A stretch of DNA of 15,409 nucleotides from Candidatus Taylorbacteria bacterium RIFCSPLOWO2_01_FULL_50_130 (GCA_001821155.1 MHSB01000050.1:1-15409), one strand, 5' to 3'. Shown: positions 6,518 through 12,982, counted from the first letter of the stretch. Program-made: numbers and translations. The notes: a model not told the origin generated them from the sequence alone.

Positions 6518-6546
6518 CAGTTACGGGCTGCCGTTACAAGTTACGG
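6518..6546. repeat. Degenerate short-repeat block at the end of hpf
   Basis: CAGTTAC, GGGCTGC, CGTTACA and AGTTACG form four 7-nt steps with GTTAC recurring, but one recurrence is shifted by a base. On the minus strand it contains the hpf stop codon (6541-6543). It resembles the clean 7-nt blocks elsewhere but is the least regular. Confidence 0.45.
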
Positions 6547-6984
6547 TTGCTTGCGCCAGAAGCGCAGTTTTTTCACGTACCTCCATCCTGCCCTCGCGGG
6601 GCGGCTTACGTACGCAAGCCCGTCAAAGCTTCCTTTGAGAATCGCTTTTGCTATCTGCGCGCCGCGCCGCGAGAATGATTTCTTCCTTCCCTTCCATGAG
6701 AAAAGCTCTCCCGCTATCTCGTCGTGCATGTCATCAATCGCGCTGTTTAAATCCGATCGATTGGATACCGCTCGAAACGCTTCCTTTCCCCGGTGAATGT
6801 TAATCTCGGCGAAAAAAATGTCTCCGCTCTGATGGTGCTTGGTGGTTCGACCGAGCTCCACGTCGATGAGTACGAGGGGGTCTTCAACGTCAATAAGCTT
6901 ATCGAGAGTTGCCAGCCGTTTTTCCAGATAGGAGCGAATGTCGTCCGTAAGCGTAACGTTTGTCGCTTTAAGGTTTAGTCGCAT
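6541..6984 (-). CDS. hpf: Ribosome hibernation-promoting factor (HPF/YfiA family)
   Basis: Proteins of this family bind the 30S decoding and mRNA channel and hold ribosomes inactive in poor conditions. The N-terminal 100 residues fit the family: MRLNLKATNVTLTDDIRSYL at 1-20, then EKRLATLDKLI, a central strand with HHQSG (about 50-54), FFAEINIHRGKEAFRA and SDLNSAIDDMHDEI. The length of 147 is between short HPF (about 95) and long HPF (about 180). The last 45 residues are basic and aromatic (ending YVKKLRFWRKQP) and do not look like the dimerising domain of long HPF. A TATTAT directly abuts the ATG, too close to be its own -10. The stop codon lies in a short-repeat block. The cyclophilin gene follows 65 nt downstream on the same strand. 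Confidence 0.88.
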   Translation of the reverse strand: MRLNLKATNVTLTDDIRSYLEKRLATLDKLIDVEDPLVLIDVELGRTTKHHQSGDIFFAEINIHRGKEAFRAVSNRSDLNSAIDDMHDEIAGELFSWKGRKKSFSRRGAQIAKAILKGSFDGLAYVSRPARAGWRYVKKLRFWRKQP

Positions 6985-7015
6985 ATAATAGGAGATAGTG
7001 CTAGCAATATATTCC

Positions 7016-8152
7016 TCAACCTAAACGAGCTGTAATAGCTTCTTTTAACTGCTTACGCTGCTCGGCATTTAAAATTAGCAGACCTTTAGCAACAATTTCT
7101 TTATTTCTTCCGCCAATCAAATACGGCAAAGTGGTAAATTTCTTGTCCCAATCTTCACTCTCTGCAAAAAAGGCTAAAGATAGAATGGGCATATTATAAA
7201 TCAATCGCTCATGCGGAAATTTCTTATCCGTTGAAAATAAAAGACCGCCACTAGAATCGACATTAACCTTAAATTGTGTTGCCACGCGAAAATCTCTCAC
7301 CCCATCCGGAGCTAACGGAGCTGAAGCCGCGACCCATTTATATTTTTCTATCAGGGCGTCATTCTTTAACAATTTCCCATCTTTATCTTTTCTGAAGAGC
7401 TCAAGCAATTCCGGCATTTTTAAATCTTTCAACTGCTTTTCTTGCTCAAGCATCTTCTTTTTATCTCCGAAAAATCCTTCTTTGAAAGTTTCGGCTTCTC
7501 TGCGGAGAAATTCAAGCTTTTTCCGTTCCGCATCACCCGGCTTGAGTGGGGTCCCGGCCTCCGCGGCCGCTATTCTGTGGGCATACTCTATGGCGGCTTT
7601 GGCGTAACTCTCTCGGAAACCACCTTCAAAAAGGGTGGCTAATTCATTTTTCTCGGGATTTCCAGGGGAAGTTTTTGTCTGCGCTCCAGTGTTCAACTGC
7701 CTTCTAATTTCGGCGAGTTTTCTTTGGTCTGCTTCTTCTGACAACTTTCGCCGTTCTGCCTTTTTTCTCTCTTCCTCCTGTTTCAAGATTTCTTCTACTT
7801 CCTCGCTCCCCAATTCGCGCTCAATTTTCTCCTTCAATCTTTGCATATCTTCAAGTGCGTGGAATTCACCCCCCCCTTTAGGATTCGGACCCGTCAAAAT
7901 CCTAAGTTTGTCTTCCGCAAAAGCTCGCGCGTCACCCTTGAATCCTTCCGCAAGATCAAAAAATGCTGCTGTCTTTTTTAAATCATCCGGCACTTTGTCC
8001 CATAGAATTTTAATCTCATCTCCGATTTTCAAAGCATCAGTCTCCATTTGCTCCGGCGTGGGCTGTAATTCTCTATCTTGCTCCGGTGTTAAATTCTGCT
8101 CTAACTGTTCATTGCCTTGTTCCGGGTCTTTCTTTTTAGGTTGTTCATTCAT
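7016..8152 (-). CDS. Charged, partly coiled-coil protein of unknown function
   Basis: I do not recognise this 378-residue protein. The N-terminal 35 residues are Gln/Glu/Pro/Lys-rich and probably disordered. A segment with hydrophobic positions follows (IKILWDKVPDDLKKTAAFFDLAEGF, split at about 48-72). Residues about 98-155 form a strong Glu/Lys/Arg coiled coil (EEILKQEEERKKAERRKL). A second charged helix lies at about 208-258. The C-terminal third (about 260-378) is more globular, with RDFRVATQFKV, FPHERLIYNMPILSLAFF and YLIGGRNKEIV. There is no signal peptide, membrane segment or catalytic motif. It starts 14 nt after the stop of the coiled-coil gene at 8167-8457 and has no promoter of its own, so the two are probably co-transcribed. 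Confidence 0.8.
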   Translation of the reverse strand: MNEQPKKKDPEQGNEQLEQNLTPEQDRELQPTPEQMETDALKIGDEIKILWDKVPDDLKKTAAFFDLAEGFKGDARAFAEDKLRILTGPNPKGGGEFHALEDMQRLKEKIERELGSEEVEEILKQEEERKKAERRKLSEEADQRKLAEIRRQLNTGAQTKTSPGNPEKNELATLFEGGFRESYAKAAIEYAHRIAAAEAGTPLKPGDAERKKLEFLRREAETFKEGFFGDKKKMLEQEKQLKDLKMPELLELFRKDKDGKLLKNDALIEKYKWVAASAPLAPDGVRDFRVATQFKVNVDSSGGLLFSTDKKFPHERLIYNMPILSLAFFAESEDWDKKFTTLPYLIGGRNKEIVAKGLLILNAEQRKQLKEAITARLG

Positions 8153-8166
8153 ATAAACTCTATTTG

Positions 8167-8457
8167 CTATAGCTTGTCAAAAATGTTGCCAAGACCTTCT
8201 CGCTTTTCTGGATTTTGCTTTCCTGTCTCCTGACGCTCCTCCTCCTCGTGCTTTTTCCGTTCGGATACGCGTCTCTCTTCTTGTCCCACTTCCTCGACTT
8301 TTCTTTTATCGTTTTCAACGGCGTGCTCACGGTCACGGACTTCCTTTTCTTTTGCTTCAAATTTTTGCTTCAACAAATCATCCTCGCGTTTCAACTCGCG
8401 AAGTCTTTGCTCATCATGCTGTAATTTCTGCTTTGCCTCGTCGATTTTGCTTGACAT
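8167..8457 (-). CDS. Small highly charged coiled-coil protein
   Basis: The product has 96 residues and is almost wholly Lys/Glu/Arg/Asp/Gln with Leu and Val spaced as in a coiled coil (EAKQKLQHDEQRLRELKRED, then LLKQKFEAKEKEVRDRE). It has no Cys, no membrane segment and no known domain. The last residues (GLGNIFDKL) are hydrophobic and may be a docking tail. The start follows a TAAAAT -10 box by 11 nt. It precedes the gene for the larger coiled-coil protein by 14 nt, which suggests that the two products act together. The function is unknown. Confidence 0.7.
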   Translation of the reverse strand: MSSKIDEAKQKLQHDEQRLRELKREDDLLKQKFEAKEKEVRDREHAVENDKRKVEEVGQEERRVSERKKHEEEERQETGKQNPEKREGLGNIFDKL

Positions 8458-8468
8458 AGTTCTTGATT

Positions 8469-8497
8469 ATTTTAGCACGATTAATCTGCCGTGTTTA
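8469..8497 (-). promoter_or_regulatory. Promoter of the coiled-coil gene pair
   Basis: On the minus strand TAAACA (8497-8492), a 17-bp spacer and TAAAAT (8474-8469) precede the ATG at 8457 by 11 nt. The expected mRNA leader is only about 5 nt. Confidence 0.5.
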
Positions 8498-8516
8498 TAT
8501 CGTGAATCTATTTGAG

Positions 8517-8660
8517 TAGAACTTACGCGTTTCGTCATTTTCTGTCATTCCCGCGTAGGCGGGAATCCAGTATGTGGCCGTTTTTTAGAGCCCTGGATTC
8601 CCGTTCCCCGCCTCCGCGGGGACAAGCTTCACGGGAATGACGCCGATTGCGTAAGTCCTA
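8517..8660. mobile_element. MITE-like palindromic element, copy A
   Basis: This 144-bp non-coding element is bounded by TAGAACTTACGCG (8517-8529) and TGCGTAAGTCCTA (8648-8660), which are imperfect terminal inverted repeats. A 5-bp direct repeat TTGAG flanks it (8512-8516 and 8661-8665), as expected of a transposase target duplication. Inside, GTCATTCCCG-type and GGGAATCCAG-type arms pair across the element, and ATTCCC-N8-GGGAAT is also seen, the same form as the Neisseria dRS3 repeat. It is the reverse complement, with scattered changes, of the copy at 12023-12189. Confidence 0.8.
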
Positions 8661-8736
8661 TTGAGTTTACGGGCGCAAAATATATTCTTTATAAACCCAA
8701 TAAGCTTTAGAACATAAAGATCATAACATACGAACA

Positions 8737-8952
8737 TTAATTATTCGCCGAAATGATTTTGTGCGGGGCATGATGCCCGCTTACTATCCGAAATCGTGAA
8801 TGGGCGCTGAAGTAAGCCCGTAGGAGCTCAAGCATCCGGCGGTTCGCTGCTCCCCTTTCCGCTTTCTCGCGAACCGAAACATACAAGATGTCCCCTCTTT
8901 CTGTGACGAATTCTTCTGTAGCTTCGGGGAGTACATGAACTTTAAGATACAC
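8737..8952 (-). CDS. DUF167 (YggU-type) family protein
   Basis: This is a small cytoplasmic protein of the DUF167/UPF0235 family, whose function is not established. The family pattern is clear: a first strand YLKVHVLPEATEE, a second with DILYVSVREKAERGAANRRM (about 22-41, matching the usual V-K-x-x-A-x-x-G-x-A-N), a helix LELLRAYF, and the ending FRIVSGHHAPHKIIS (matching I-x-x-G-x-x-S-x-x-K). I place the start at the GTG at 8952, which gives 71 residues and begins exactly where family members begin. A TTG start at 9003 would add 17 residues with no family match. Neither start has a Shine-Dalgarno. The 230 bases upstream (8953-9182) contain two copies of TTCTTATTTTAAA exactly 70 nt apart (9034, 9104) and nothing else I can name. 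Confidence 0.8.
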   Translation of the reverse strand: MYLKVHVLPEATEEFVTERGDILYVSVREKAERGAANRRMLELLRAYFSAHSRFRIVSGHHAPHKIISANN

Positions 8953-9182
8953 CTCGTAGTAGAATTTCAGGTCGTTTCCCAAGCGGAAACAAAAAATCTG
9001 CAATTCGTGTTAATGAAGATAAATTAACCTGCGTTCTTATTTTAAATTTCCATCCTACTATCAGCAACCTGAAATTTCACTACGGGGTACATGCGAAAAT
9101 CAATTCTTATTTTAAACTATAACACGATACTCTCGAAGGAAATGATTAAACAGGGGAGAAAAATCGGCTCATGTCAACATGA

Positions 9183-9884
9183 TCATTCCGTGCGTTCCTG
9201 CGCCCCTCCCCCTTCGGAACTCCTGAATATCCCCTTCACCGCCGAGGCAAGGTCATGAAGAATCCTGTCCGCCACTTGGCCAAGCTTCGTGAGCGCCTCC
9301 CACGTGACGCGCCGTTTGCCGCCAAGGTGTATGCGCGCGAGCTCCTTAGCAACATTTGAACGAATTTCTTTTCCGTACTTGTTGTGAATTGTTTCTCCTT
9401 TGCTTGTTGTTCCCATTTCGGCGATATGTCGTACTTCCTCGCTTCCGAGTTCAGAAAACGAGCTAAGAACATCATTGTACTCTCCGGCAAGTTCAACTTG
9501 TCTCTGCTCTTCTTCCAATGTCTTTCTCGCCTCTTCGAGTTTACTCACGATTTCGCCGTTTTCGCGCGGTACCCCAAGACTCTGCCGCACGGCGCTAAGT
9601 CCTTCGTTCTTTCTCTTCTCCTCTTCAATCAGTTTCGCAACCTTTTCAAGGTCCTCACCCACGCTTTTCTGCTCCAAAAGCGCATCCACCTCCTCATCAG
9701 GATTTCGGAACGCGCGTAATTGCTCCATCTGGTCAAGAAGCGCTTGCGCGTCGATTTGTTGCGGGGGTAGTGCTTCTGTATGGTCAATGTCGGCAAACGG
9801 ACCGGTTGCCACACGCTCCGGGGTTTTTAGGGAAGCATCGTTGTCGTCTCTCTCCGGTCCATTCTTTAATGATTCGAGCGGCAT
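9183..9884 (-). CDS. Acidic coiled-coil protein of unknown function
   Basis: The product has 233 residues and matches no family I know. The first 45 residues are polar and probably flexible. Residues about 45-130 are Glu/Leu/Lys-rich helices (LLDQMEQLRAF, DLEKVAKLIEEEKRKNEGL, KLEEARKTLEEEQRQVELA). The C-terminal part (about 140-215) looks globular, with EEVRHIAEMGTTSKGETIHN and RVTWEALTKLGQVADRILHDL, and a basic stretch HLGGKRR between. It lacks a signal peptide and membrane segments. The composition resembles the coiled-coil proteins encoded at 7016-8457, but I see no clear sequence match. It has its own extended -10 box only 6 nt before the ATG. Confidence 0.75.
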   Translation of the reverse strand: MPLESLKNGPERDDNDASLKTPERVATGPFADIDHTEALPPQQIDAQALLDQMEQLRAFRNPDEEVDALLEQKSVGEDLEKVAKLIEEEKRKNEGLSAVRQSLGVPRENGEIVSKLEEARKTLEEEQRQVELAGEYNDVLSSFSELGSEEVRHIAEMGTTSKGETIHNKYGKEIRSNVAKELARIHLGGKRRVTWEALTKLGQVADRILHDLASAVKGIFRSSEGGGAQERTE

Positions 9885-9890
9885 ATCTTC

Positions 9891-9899
9891 ATTATGCCA
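9891..9899 (-). promoter_or_regulatory. Extended -10 box 6 nt before the gene at 9183-9884
   Basis: On the minus strand TGG-CATAAT occupies 9899-9891, 6 nt before the ATG at 9884. Transcription would begin at or next to the start codon (leaderless mRNA). Confidence 0.45.
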
Positions 9900-9926
9900 C
9901 GCTCAAAAGACTTTGCCAGCCCGATG

Positions 9927-10388
9927 TCATTTGAGTCCCCGCCTTTCCCTTTCCCGCCGCGTTACTCGCTCCTCATCAAGTCCAAAATGATGCGCGACCT
10001 CGTGCCACACCGTATCAATAACCAGTTTTCGCACTTCCCTTCTAAACACTTCTTCCCTGTTAGCAATAGTGTATGAACGTATACTATTGCCACATTGTTC
10101 CTCAAGCAGAAGGCGCGCCTCCGCTTCTACCGGCTCTTGGAAAATCGTGATTTTATCCGGTACGGCGAAAGCACCGTATCCTTCCCCGCGTTCCGTGTGA
10201 GGAATCCCCTCATAGAGTCCGAGAAGCGTCTCGCCCCGCCGGAGTCTCTGGCGCGTGCGCTGCATCGCGCTTGGCCGCACTCGCATCAAAAACGCGACGT
10301 TTTTGATGCGCGAACGGAACCTTTCGGGAATCGCCTCAACTCCCTCCAGCACGAGCGATTCGAATTCCTTGAAACTGACCTTGAACAT
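9927..10388 (-). CDS. Zincin-type metallopeptidase family protein (PF06262-like)
   Basis: This is a small soluble protein of 153 residues with HEVAHHFGLDEE at 129-140. It matches the HExxHxxGxxD zinc site: ligands His129 and His133, catalytic Glu130, and Asp138 as a likely third ligand. The opening FKVSFKEFESLVLEGVEAIP (split by residues 2-21) is the usual beginning of the 'possible zinc metallopeptidase' family (DUF1025), followed by LLGLYEGIPHTER and PDKITIFQEP, also family-typical. Substrates are not known. I start at the ATG at 10388; a longer frame to 10568 adds 60 residues without family match and crosses the promoter. A TACAAT box lies 6 nt upstream. The C-terminus after the metal site is short and very basic. 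Confidence 0.87.
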   Translation of the reverse strand: MFKVSFKEFESLVLEGVEAIPERFRSRIKNVAFLMRVRPSAMQRTRQRLRRGETLLGLYEGIPHTERGEGYGAFAVPDKITIFQEPVEAEARLLLEEQCGNSIRSYTIANREEVFRREVRKLVIDTVWHEVAHHFGLDEERVTRRERERRGLK

Positions 10389-10394
10389 GTTTAT

Positions 10395-10422
10395 ATTGTA
10401 GCTGACCCATGATGATATCCAA
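10395..10422 (-). promoter_or_regulatory. Promoter of the metallopeptidase gene
   Basis: TACAAT on the minus strand (10400-10395) lies 6 nt before the ATG at 10388. TTGGAT (10422-10417) is a weak -35 with 16-bp spacing. The placement predicts a leaderless mRNA. Confidence 0.4.
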
Positions 10423-10436
10423 AAAAGGTACACAAA

Positions 10437-10464
10437 TGGACATTCTGTCTTTTTACGATATACT
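10437..10464 (+). promoter_or_regulatory. Promoter of rpsA
   Basis: TGGACA (10437-10442), 16 bp, then TATACT (10459-10464). Transcription would begin near 10471, giving a leader of about 108 nt in which GCCAGG...-type sequence allows pairing of TTTCCTG (10464-10470) with CAGGAAA (10507-10513). A second possible start (TTGGTC 10545-10550, 18 bp, TTTAAT 10569-10574) sits directly at the ATG. Confidence 0.5.
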
Positions 10465-10578
10465 TTCCTGCACCCCCGATTGCGAGGGTATGTATCAGCC
10501 AGTAGCCAGGAAATAACCCGCGCCCACTCCTTTGATGTGCCGACTTGGTCGCGAATTTCCGGACACATTTTAATATCT

Positions 10579-11745
10579 ATGACAGAAGGTACGAATTCGC
10601 CTGCTGACGTACCTATGCAGGCAGGTCATGTTCTCATGACAAACGACGAGGCAAAAGCGCTTGGAGATATCAGTCAAGCAAACGAAAAGCTCATGTCGCG
10701 GCTTATCGCGGCGACCAAAAATCCTCCGCTTGTCGGGGATTTGGTGGAGGGAGTGGTGCTCGCGGCTTCACGCGGCAAAGTATACATTGACCTGCCGCCG
10801 TTTGGCACGGGCATCATCTACGGCCGCGAATATATCAACGCGCGGGACGTTATAAAAAAAATAAATCCCGGCGATACCATCGCCGCGAAGATTGTTGATT
10901 TTGATAATCCCGACGGATACATAGAACTCTCGCTCAAAGAGGCGCGCCAAGCGATTATCTGGGGTGAGGCGGAGACCGCGATCCGCGAGAAGAAGATATT
11001 TGAACTTCCCGTAAAAGAAGCGAACAAGGGAGGACTCATTCTTGAATGGCAAGGAATTGCCGGATTTCTTCCGGCGTCACAGCTCAAACCGGAGCATTAT
11101 CCGAGAGTCCCGGACGGCGACAAGGACAAGATCTTTGAAGAGCTTCGCAAACTTATCGGGGAGAAACTATCCGTCTCAATCATCTCCGTTATTCCGAAGG
11201 AGGGGAAACTCATCCTTTCGGAGAAAAGCACGACCGAAAAGGAGCGGGAAAAAATCATCGGCAAGTACGCGGTTGGCGATGAGCTTCCGGGAGAAGTGAC
11301 CGGAGTCGTCGATTTTGGCGTGTTCGCAAAGCTGGAGGAAGGTTTGGAGGGATTGGTGCACATCTCCGAGATTGACTGGGCGCTCGTTGAGGACCCGCGA
11401 AAACTCTACAAAATCGGTGATAAAGCGAGAGTCAAAATCATTGAAATTAAGGACAACAAAATTTCACTCTCAATTAAGGAGCTTAAGGTGAACCCATGGA
11501 TTGAGGCTGGGACAAAGTACAAAAAGGACGATGTGGTGAAGGGAGTTGTGATTAAGTTCAACAAGCACGGCGCACTTGCTTCAATAGAAGAGGGGGTCTC
11601 CGGGCTTGTGCACATCTCCGATTTTGGAGGCGAAGAGAAGCTCCGCCGTAATTTGGAACTCGGCAAGACATACGCCTTCAAAATTACGCTCTTTGACGCA
11701 AAGGAACAAAAAATGGCGTTCTCGTTTGTGGGAGAGAAAAAATAG
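10579..11745 (+). CDS. rpsA: 30S ribosomal protein S1 (four S1 domains)
   Basis: S1 binds mRNA on the 30S subunit and helps unfold and place it. The 388-residue product contains four OB-fold S1 domains: about 53-121 (GDLVEGVVLAASRGKVYID), 139-216, 233-302 (GEVTGVVDFGVFAKL, then GLEGLVHISEI) and 316-384 (GVVIKFNKHGALASI, then GVSGLVHISDF). The last two are the most canonical. E. coli S1 has six domains; four is common in other phyla. The ATG at 10579 is chosen; an in-frame TTG at 10480 would add 33 residues without S1 similarity. The N-terminal segment SPADVPMQAG is encoded by a small inverted repeat (CGCCTGC...GCAGGC), so it may be of repeat origin. The stop codon TAG touches a heptad repeat. 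No strong Shine-Dalgarno is visible. Confidence 0.92.
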   Translation: MTEGTNSPADVPMQAGHVLMTNDEAKALGDISQANEKLMSRLIAATKNPPLVGDLVEGVVLAASRGKVYIDLPPFGTGIIYGREYINARDVIKKINPGDTIAAKIVDFDNPDGYIELSLKEARQAIIWGEAETAIREKKIFELPVKEANKGGLILEWQGIAGFLPASQLKPEHYPRVPDGDKDKIFEELRKLIGEKLSVSIISVIPKEGKLILSEKSTTEKEREKIIGKYAVGDELPGEVTGVVDFGVFAKLEEGLEGLVHISEIDWALVEDPRKLYKIGDKARVKIIEIKDNKISLSIKELKVNPWIEAGTKYKKDDVVKGVVIKFNKHGALASIEEGVSGLVHISDFGGEEKLRRNLELGKTYAFKITLFDAKEQKMAFSFVGEKK

Positions 11746-11771
11746 CTTCTAGGTTTTAGGTTCTAGCTTCT
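11744..11771 (+). repeat. Heptad repeat block at the rpsA stop codon
   Basis: AGCTTCT, AGGTTTT, AGGTTCT and AGCTTCT are in perfect 7-nt register, followed by AGGGGGG. The block begins on the last two bases of the rpsA stop codon. Confidence 0.8.
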
Positions 11772-11782
11772 AGGGGGGCGAG

Positions 11783-11811
11783 ACACAAGCCGCCCTTCGG
11801 ACGGCTTGTGT
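11783..11811. terminator. Strong stem-loop after rpsA, possible terminator
   Basis: Arms of 13 nt (11783-11795 and 11799-11811) pair at 12 of 13 positions around a TTC loop. It stands about 38 nt past the rpsA stop codon. No T-run follows on either strand, so it may be a transcript-end or stability hairpin rather than a classical terminator. Confidence 0.45.
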
Positions 11812-11863
11812 GTGATTTAGGTTTAACCCTAATAGGTCTAAAGTGGCTTCGACTAAAAACTGC

Positions 11864-12022
11864 TTATGACTTTGCATCTCTGATAGCCTTTTCAATTCGC
11901 GAACGGGTTTGCCCTGACACACCAGCATCGGCCAAGAATCCTGCAACACTGATATTTCTGTAGCGACCGCTTCTTCTTCCGCTCGCAATTCTCTTGCCTA
12001 TTTCAATCAAAAATGATTCATT
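11864..12022 (-). pseudogene. Truncated reading frame next to element B, HTH-like C-terminus
   Basis: A minus-strand frame of 52 codons ends in TAA (11866-11864). It begins without a start codon exactly at the edge of the palindromic element at 12023. Further upstream in frame a stop occurs inside the element. The peptide ends with ISVAGFLADAGVSGQTRSRI followed by EKAIRDAKS, which reads like a helix-turn-helix (helix, AGVS turn, helix); the rest is basic (GKRIASGRRSGRYRN). The missing N-terminal part is not found beyond the element, where only a heptad repeat and pth follow. A TTG at codon 5 could alternatively start a 48-residue protein. The gene identity is unknown. Confidence 0.35.
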
Positions 12023-12189
12023 TAGGACTTACGCAATCGGTGTCATTCCCGTGAAGCTTGTCCTCGCGAAGGCGGGGAACGGGAATCCAGGGCGTTAAAA
12101 AACGGCCAAATACTGGATTCCCGCCGTAGCTTGCCCTCGACCTGATCGGGGACGGGAATGACAGAAAAGGAAGAAATGCGTAAGTCCTA
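12023..12189. mobile_element. MITE-like palindromic element, copy B
   Basis: This 167-bp element is bounded by perfect 13-bp inverted repeats TAGGACTTACGCA (12023-12035) and TGCGTAAGTCCTA (12177-12189); one extra flanking T/A pair extends them to 14 bp. It is the inverted relative of copy A (8517-8660): the terminal repeats, GTCATTCCCGTGAAGCTTGT, the GGAATCCAGGG region and the TACTGGATTCCCGCC region all correspond. Copy B is about 23 bp longer near its right arm. No clear target duplication is seen (TCATT against ATTCT). Confidence 0.8.
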
Positions 12190-12200
12190 ATTCTATTTTT

Positions 12201-12235
12201 AACTATAAGCTATCAGCTAAAAGCTATAAGCTCTC
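12201..12235. repeat. Heptad repeat block at the pth stop codon
   Basis: Five 7-mers, AACTATA, AGCTATC, AGCTAAA, AGCTATA and AGCTCTC, lie in exact register and end on the pth stop codon (TGA at 12236-12234, minus strand). The words match the block inside fmt (3671-3698). Confidence 0.8.
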
Positions 12236-12836
12236 ACTTATGGTACTGACTCATCGCCTTTTCTCTACTCTCGGTGATAAGAACGACAAGGCCTTCCGAA
12301 ATTTGCTTCGCGAGTTTTTTGAGCGTGGCTAGTTGATCATCAGTGAATCTGCTCAATATCTGTTTCTCCACTGTTTTGTCGTCTTGTGATTTCTTGATTG
12401 CGGAGGCGGAAGACGCGATGCCGACGCGCACGCGTGTGAACGCTTTCGTTTTTACCGCCCTGATAATGGATTCTACTCCCTTGTGTCCTCCGGAACTTTT
12501 GTTGAAGGAGATTTTATATGAACCAAACGGGATATCAAGGTCATCGTGAATAATGACAAGCTGTTCCGCGAATTTTTTGTTTCGCGCGAGCTTCGCAATG
12601 GAAAGCCCTGATTTGTTCATAAAGGTTTGAGGTTTGAGAAGCACAATTGACTTTTGACCTTTAACCTTTAGCGAAGAAATAGAGCCGCGCGATACAAGGG
12701 CGTTTAATTTTTCATCAAAAATCCATTCCGGCAGTTCTTCCGCCTTTCGAAACACTTCTAACACCATCGCGCCGGTATTGTGACGAGTGTGTTCGTATTC
12801 CGCTCCCGGATTGCCGAGGCCAACCAAAACAAACAT
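12234..12836 (-). CDS. pth: Peptidyl-tRNA hydrolase
   Basis: Pth cleaves peptidyl-tRNA released from stalled ribosomes, returning tRNA to use. The 200-residue product opens with FVLVGLGNPGAEYEHTRHN (split by residues 2-20). Asn9 and catalytic His19 correspond to Asn10 and His20 of E. coli. PQTFMNKSG (69-77) has Asn74, and HDDLDIPFG (97-105) has Asp98, equivalent to Asp93. SGGHKGVESI replaces the usual GGHNGL, so the Asn is Lys here. The ATG at 12836 is chosen because it begins exactly at the family start and lies 7 nt after a TATACT box; the upstream ATG at 12869 would precede transcription. Residues of about 55-63 (SLKVKGQKS) come from a heptad repeat block. lepB is divergent, 185 nt away. 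Confidence 0.94.
   Translation of the reverse strand: MFVLVGLGNPGAEYEHTRHNTGAMVLEVFRKAEELPEWIFDEKLNALVSRGSISSLKVKGQKSIVLLKPQTFMNKSGLSIAKLARNKKFAEQLVIIHDDLDIPFGSYKISFNKSSGGHKGVESIIRAVKTKAFTRVRVGIASSASAIKKSQDDKTVEKQILSRFTDDQLATLKKLAKQISEGLVVLITESREKAMSQYHK
12624..12674. repeat. Heptad repeat blocks inside pth
   Basis: TTGACTT, TTGACCT, TTAACCT and TTAGCGA (12647-12674) are in exact 7-nt register, and GGTTTGA occurs twice in tandem at 12624-12637. Both are within the pth coding region; the first encodes SLKVKGQKS on the minus strand. Confidence 0.75.
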
Positions 12837-12843
12837 GAAACGG

Positions 12844-12849
12844 AGTATA
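12844..12849 (-). promoter_or_regulatory. -10 box of pth
   Basis: TATACT on the minus strand (12849-12844) lies 7 nt before the ATG at 12836. The -35 region is weak. The spacing predicts an mRNA starting at or within a few nt of the ATG. Confidence 0.5.
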
Positions 12850-12982
12850 GCACGAGGAGGATGAATCATTCCAGTTAACGAGTGTTCTTTGTTTAGAAGA
12901 CTTGGGAGGTGCGACGGCGCCGAACAGAGAAAACTTTCAGCAGAAAATTTTCGTGCTTCTAAACAGAGAACGCGAGCGACCC

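Noticed and set aside
9034..9116. Two copies of TTCTTATTTTAAA 70 nt apart
   Set aside because: Short AT-rich words can recur by chance; there is no array or further copy.
11770..11988. 72-codon minus-strand frame after rpsA
   Set aside because: It runs through the strong stem-loop at 11783-11811; the neighbouring frame ending at 11864 gives a more protein-like sequence.
8512..12190. Elements A and B as ends of one composite transposon
   Set aside because: The DNA between them contains ordinary chromosomal genes (metallopeptidase, rpsA), and A alone has its own target duplication, so they look like separate insertions.
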